NCBI RefSeq assembly: GCF_001005825.1
Contig: NZ_LBHV01000002.1
Span: 496,001-560,000, forward strand
Source of the DNA: Rhizobium sp. LC145
GTDB taxonomy: Bacteria; Pseudomonadota; Alphaproteobacteria; Rhizobiales; Rhizobiaceae
DNA length: 64,000 nucleotides
Direction of reading: 5' to 3'
Shown here piece after piece: positions 61,855 through 64,000 of the stretch. The notes under the pieces are model-generated. The model was not told the origin of the DNA, ran no database searches, and was given only the letters and a program-made list of their open reading frames with translations. Numbering within the stretch: position 1 is the first letter of the stretch; every line of letters begins with the position of its first letter. Position numbers and translations under genes: made by a program.

Positions 61855-62847
61855 TCAAAGCTTGCGCACCGCGACGGAGGTCGCAGCCGCTACCGTAAGC
61901 TTGTTGACGAGCGGCAGCTTGAAGGGTGCAGCCGAAATTTCGAAGACGTCGCCCGGCTCGGTCTTGATGCCTTCCGAGAAGGAGAGGGTCGCCGTGCCGA
62001 AGAAGTGCACATGCAGGTCGCCTGGACGGCGGAAGAGGTCATATTTGAAGTTATGATGCTCCAGATTGGCGATCGTGTGCGACATGTTCGCCTCGCCCGA
62101 CAGAAACGGCTTTTCGAAGATTACCTCATTGCCGCGGCGAACACGCGAGGTACCCTCGACATGGTCCGGAAGATCGCCGACCAGAAGCTCGGGCCCAAGC
62201 GCCGCCTGGCGCAGCTTGGAATGGGCGAGCCAGAGGTAGTTGCCCTTCTCCGTCACATGGTCGGAGAATTCGTTGGCAAGACAGAAGCCGAGGCGAAACG
62301 GCGTACCGTCCGGCCCTATAATATAAATGCCGGCAAGCTCTGGCTCCTCGCCACCGTCGAGCGCGAAGGCGGGAGAAACGAGATCGGCGCCGGTCGGCCG
62401 CAGTTGGGAACCATCACCCTTGTAGAACCACTCGGGCTGCACGCCCTCCTCGCCGGGCTTCGGCTTGCCACCTTCGACGCCCATCAGGAACATGCGCATG
62501 GAATCGGTGGGCTTTTCAGCCGACTGAGCAGCTTTGTGCATCTTGTCGCGGCCATCTGCCGAGCCGAGATGCGTGAGGCCCGTCCCCGCGACGATGAAAT
62601 GCGCCGGATCGGGATGGGAAACCGGCAGGGCAAGCCGCCCCTCGTCCGTCGCCCTCTTCAGATCGATCTCATCGGCCTGCCCCAGTGCGGCGATCTTTCC
62701 GGCGAGCGATTGCCCGGCCGCGATCGCCTGCATGGCAAGATCATAAGTGGAGGAAACGCCATTGACGACACGCGCCACCCCTTGCCCATCCCAGGCGACG
62801 ACCTTCGTCGCGCCGGCGCCATCCAGTACCTGAAGAATTCGCAGCAT
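61855..62847 (-). CDS. gguC: AraD1/GguC-family protein (fumarylacetoacetate-hydrolase fold)
   Basis: 330 residues. FAH-like fold with GTGLTHLGSADGRDKMHKAA, EPELAGIYIIGPDGTPFRLG, FCLANEFSDHVTEKGNYLWL and GDLHVHFFGTATLSFSEGIK. This is the GguC/AraD1 family that is linked to chvE-gguAB; it is thought to act on 2-keto-3-deoxy-L-arabonate-type intermediates, but I am not certain of the reaction. Start 62847 reads MLRILQVLDGAGATKVVAWD with a weak ribosome site. First gene of the operon continuing to chvE-gguAB. Confidence 0.88.
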   Translation of the reverse strand: MLRILQVLDGAGATKVVAWDGQGVARVVNGVSSTYDLAMQAIAAGQSLAGKIAALGQADEIDLKRATDEGRLALPVSHPDPAHFIVAGTGLTHLGSADGRDKMHKAAQSAEKPTDSMRMFLMGVEGGKPKPGEEGVQPEWFYKGDGSQLRPTGADLVSPAFALDGGEEPELAGIYIIGPDGTPFRLGFCLANEFSDHVTEKGNYLWLAHSKLRQAALGPELLVGDLPDHVEGTSRVRRGNEVIFEKPFLSGEANMSHTIANLEHHNFKYDLFRRPGDLHVHFFGTATLSFSEGIKTEPGDVFEISAAPFKLPLVNKLTVAAATSVAVRKL

Positions 62848-63169
62848 TAGAAATCGACCTGCAAAACGTTGTTTTTCCAACGGGACGTCGCCCCGCGCTC
62901 CTCCCGCCGACGCCTGCTGGCTGCAGCGGATATAAAATAGCACTATTGGATTGCTGCCTTCATTGTCAAGCTGGCGAAAGGCGAGGCTCGCGCACCTCAT
63001 AGCTAAGCTATCGCAAAAATAATTATTCAGTTTCAACGGCTTATTTCAGTTTCTTTTAAAGCGCACTTCGGCGAGATGAAAAAACTGAAGGAAATATCGC
63101 TTGCAAAAGTAATACGATATGCTCATTCTGCTCGACGTTATTGCTATTTCATCTCTGGGAGGATTAAAG
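62848..63169. other. Divergent promoter region of sugar operons
   Basis: 322 bases between the leftward gguC operon and the rightward sugar-binding protein gene. AT-rich around 63010-63060 and 63100-63150, fitting promoters in both directions. No palindrome clear enough to name was found. Confidence 0.4.
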
Positions 63170-64000
63170 ATGAGAAAGGCACTTGCGACGCTCACCGTGG
63201 CGTTCGCCACTTGCATGGCTTCAAGCGTTTCCGCGCAATCACTTACAGTCGGTTTTTCGCAGATCGGTTCCGAATCCGGCTGGCGCGCCGCTGAGACGAC
63301 CGTTACCAAGCAGGAAGCCGAAAAGCGCGGCGTCGATCTGAAGTTCGCCGACGCCCAGCAGAAACAGGAAAACCAGATCAAGGCCGTGCGCGGCTTCATC
63401 GCGCAGGGCGTCGACGCGATCCTGATCGCGCCGGTGGTCGCCACCGGCTGGGATGCCGTTTTGAAGGAAGCCAAGGAGGAGAATATCCCGGTCATCCTGC
63501 TCGACCGCCAGATCGAGGCGCCGGACGATCTTTATCTCACGGCCGTCACCTCCGACCAGGTGCATGAAGGCAAGGTCGCCGGCGAATGGCTTGCCAAGGA
63601 AGTCGGCGACAAGGATTGCAAGGTCGTCGAGCTTCAAGGCACGACGGGCTCTTCGCCTGCCATCAACCGCAAGAAGGGCTTCGAGGAAGGGATCGCCTCG
63701 CATGCCAATATCAAGATCGCGCGCTCGCAGACCGGCGACTTCACCCGCACCAAGGGTAAGGAAGTGATGGAAAGCTTCATCAAGGCCGAGGGCGGCGGCA
63801 AGGATATCTGTGCGGTCTATGCCCATAACGACGACATGGCCGTCGGCGCCATCCAGGCGATCAAGGAAGCTGGCCTGAAGCCTGGCTCGGACATCAAGAT
63901 CGTCTCGATCGACGCGGTTCCGGACATCTTCAAGGCAATGGCGGACGGCGAGGCCAATGCCACCGTCGAGCTGACGCCGAACATGGCCGGCCCGGCATTC
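63170..64000 (+). CDS. Sugar ABC transporter substrate-binding protein, YtfQ-like (3' end outside window)
   Basis: The first 277 codons of a periplasmic binding protein. Signal peptide MRKALATLTVAFATCMASSV, cleaved near SAQ-SLTV; then VGFSQIGSESGWRAAETTVT, the start typical of the galactofuranose-binding YtfQ group, ILIAPVVATGWDAVLKEAKE, AVYAHNDDMAVGAIQAIKEA and VSIDAVPDIFKAMADGEANA. GGGAGGA lies 6 bases before ATG 63170. The frame is open to the right edge; permease and ATPase genes should follow. A second sugar importer divergent from gguC-chvE. Confidence 0.92.
   Translation, partial: MRKALATLTVAFATCMASSVSAQSLTVGFSQIGSESGWRAAETTVTKQEAEKRGVDLKFADAQQKQENQIKAVRGFIAQGVDAILIAPVVATGWDAVLKEAKEENIPVILLDRQIEAPDDLYLTAVTSDQVHEGKVAGEWLAKEVGDKDCKVVELQGTTGSSPAINRKKGFEEGIASHANIKIARSQTGDFTRTKGKEVMESFIKAEGGGKDICAVYAHNDDMAVGAIQAIKEAGLKPGSDIKIVSIDAVPDIFKAMADGEANATVELTPNMAGPAF

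Overview
This 64 kb window reads as chromosome or large-replicon DNA of an alphaproteobacterium of the Rhizobiales, most likely a member of the Rhizobiaceae (Agrobacterium, Rhizobium, Ensifer or Shinella-like). The inference rests on a ChvE-GguA-GguB sugar uptake operon joined to AraD1/GguC, PcaR/PcaIJF genes with a PcaR-type operator, EcfG-like stress promoters, high G+C content and a very large share of uptake systems. There are no rRNA or tRNA genes and no CRISPR array that I can see. The first gene (PhoD-like phosphatase) and the last (sugar-binding protein) are cut by the window edges.

Layout. 0-3.2 kb: PhoD-like phosphatase, HAD phosphatase, SorC regulator. 3.3-15.5 kb: a nitrogen-compound catabolic locus. 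An IclR regulator heads a tightly overlapping operon of two proteins I do not recognise, an M19-type dipeptidase, a complete polyamine-type ABC importer and a RidA-like protein. Facing it are a ThDP enzyme, a GABA-type aminotransferase and an XRE-cupin regulator; the last two each carry one single-base frameshift. 15.5-25 kb: accessory-looking DNA with a surface-polymer acyltransferase, an orphan thioredoxin-reductase-like protein, a 46-codon remnant of an SRAP gene, an ISNCY transposase remnant, a GST, and a cyanide-insensitive type cytochrome bd operon with a 34-aa DUF2474 subunit. 25-33.3 kb: a NitT/TauT-type ABC importer, a TIM-barrel isomerase, a DUF993 protein, a Gfo/Idh/MocA dehydrogenase, a divergent amidohydrolase and a TetR regulator, tied together by three copies of one 22-bp operator.

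33.5-40.8 kb: a siderophore locus (AraC regulator, TonB receptor, FecBCDE-type importer). 40.9-46.4 kb: a Cache-domain histidine kinase and NarL-type regulator followed by a TRAP transporter whose DctM has a repetitive Pro/Phe/Gly tail. 46.4-51.5 kb: an envelope/stress block with a DUF4142 protein, a 36-aa membrane peptide, a subtilisin-like protease divergent from an ECF sigma/anti-sigma pair, a DUF6065-like protein and a secreted protein made almost only of Ser and Asn. 51.5-55.0 kb: the last steps of the beta-ketoadipate pathway with their regulator. 55.1-64 kb: chvE-gguAB with oxidative (non-phosphorylating) L-arabinose/D-galactose catabolism genes, and divergently the start of a second sugar ABC system.

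Genes work together mostly as substrate-specific capture-and-degrade modules, each with its own regulator and often a visible operator, as expected of a soil or rhizosphere generalist. Most starts were chosen by Shine-Dalgarno spacing and family N-termini; no database search could be run, so family calls rest on recognised motifs and gene context.
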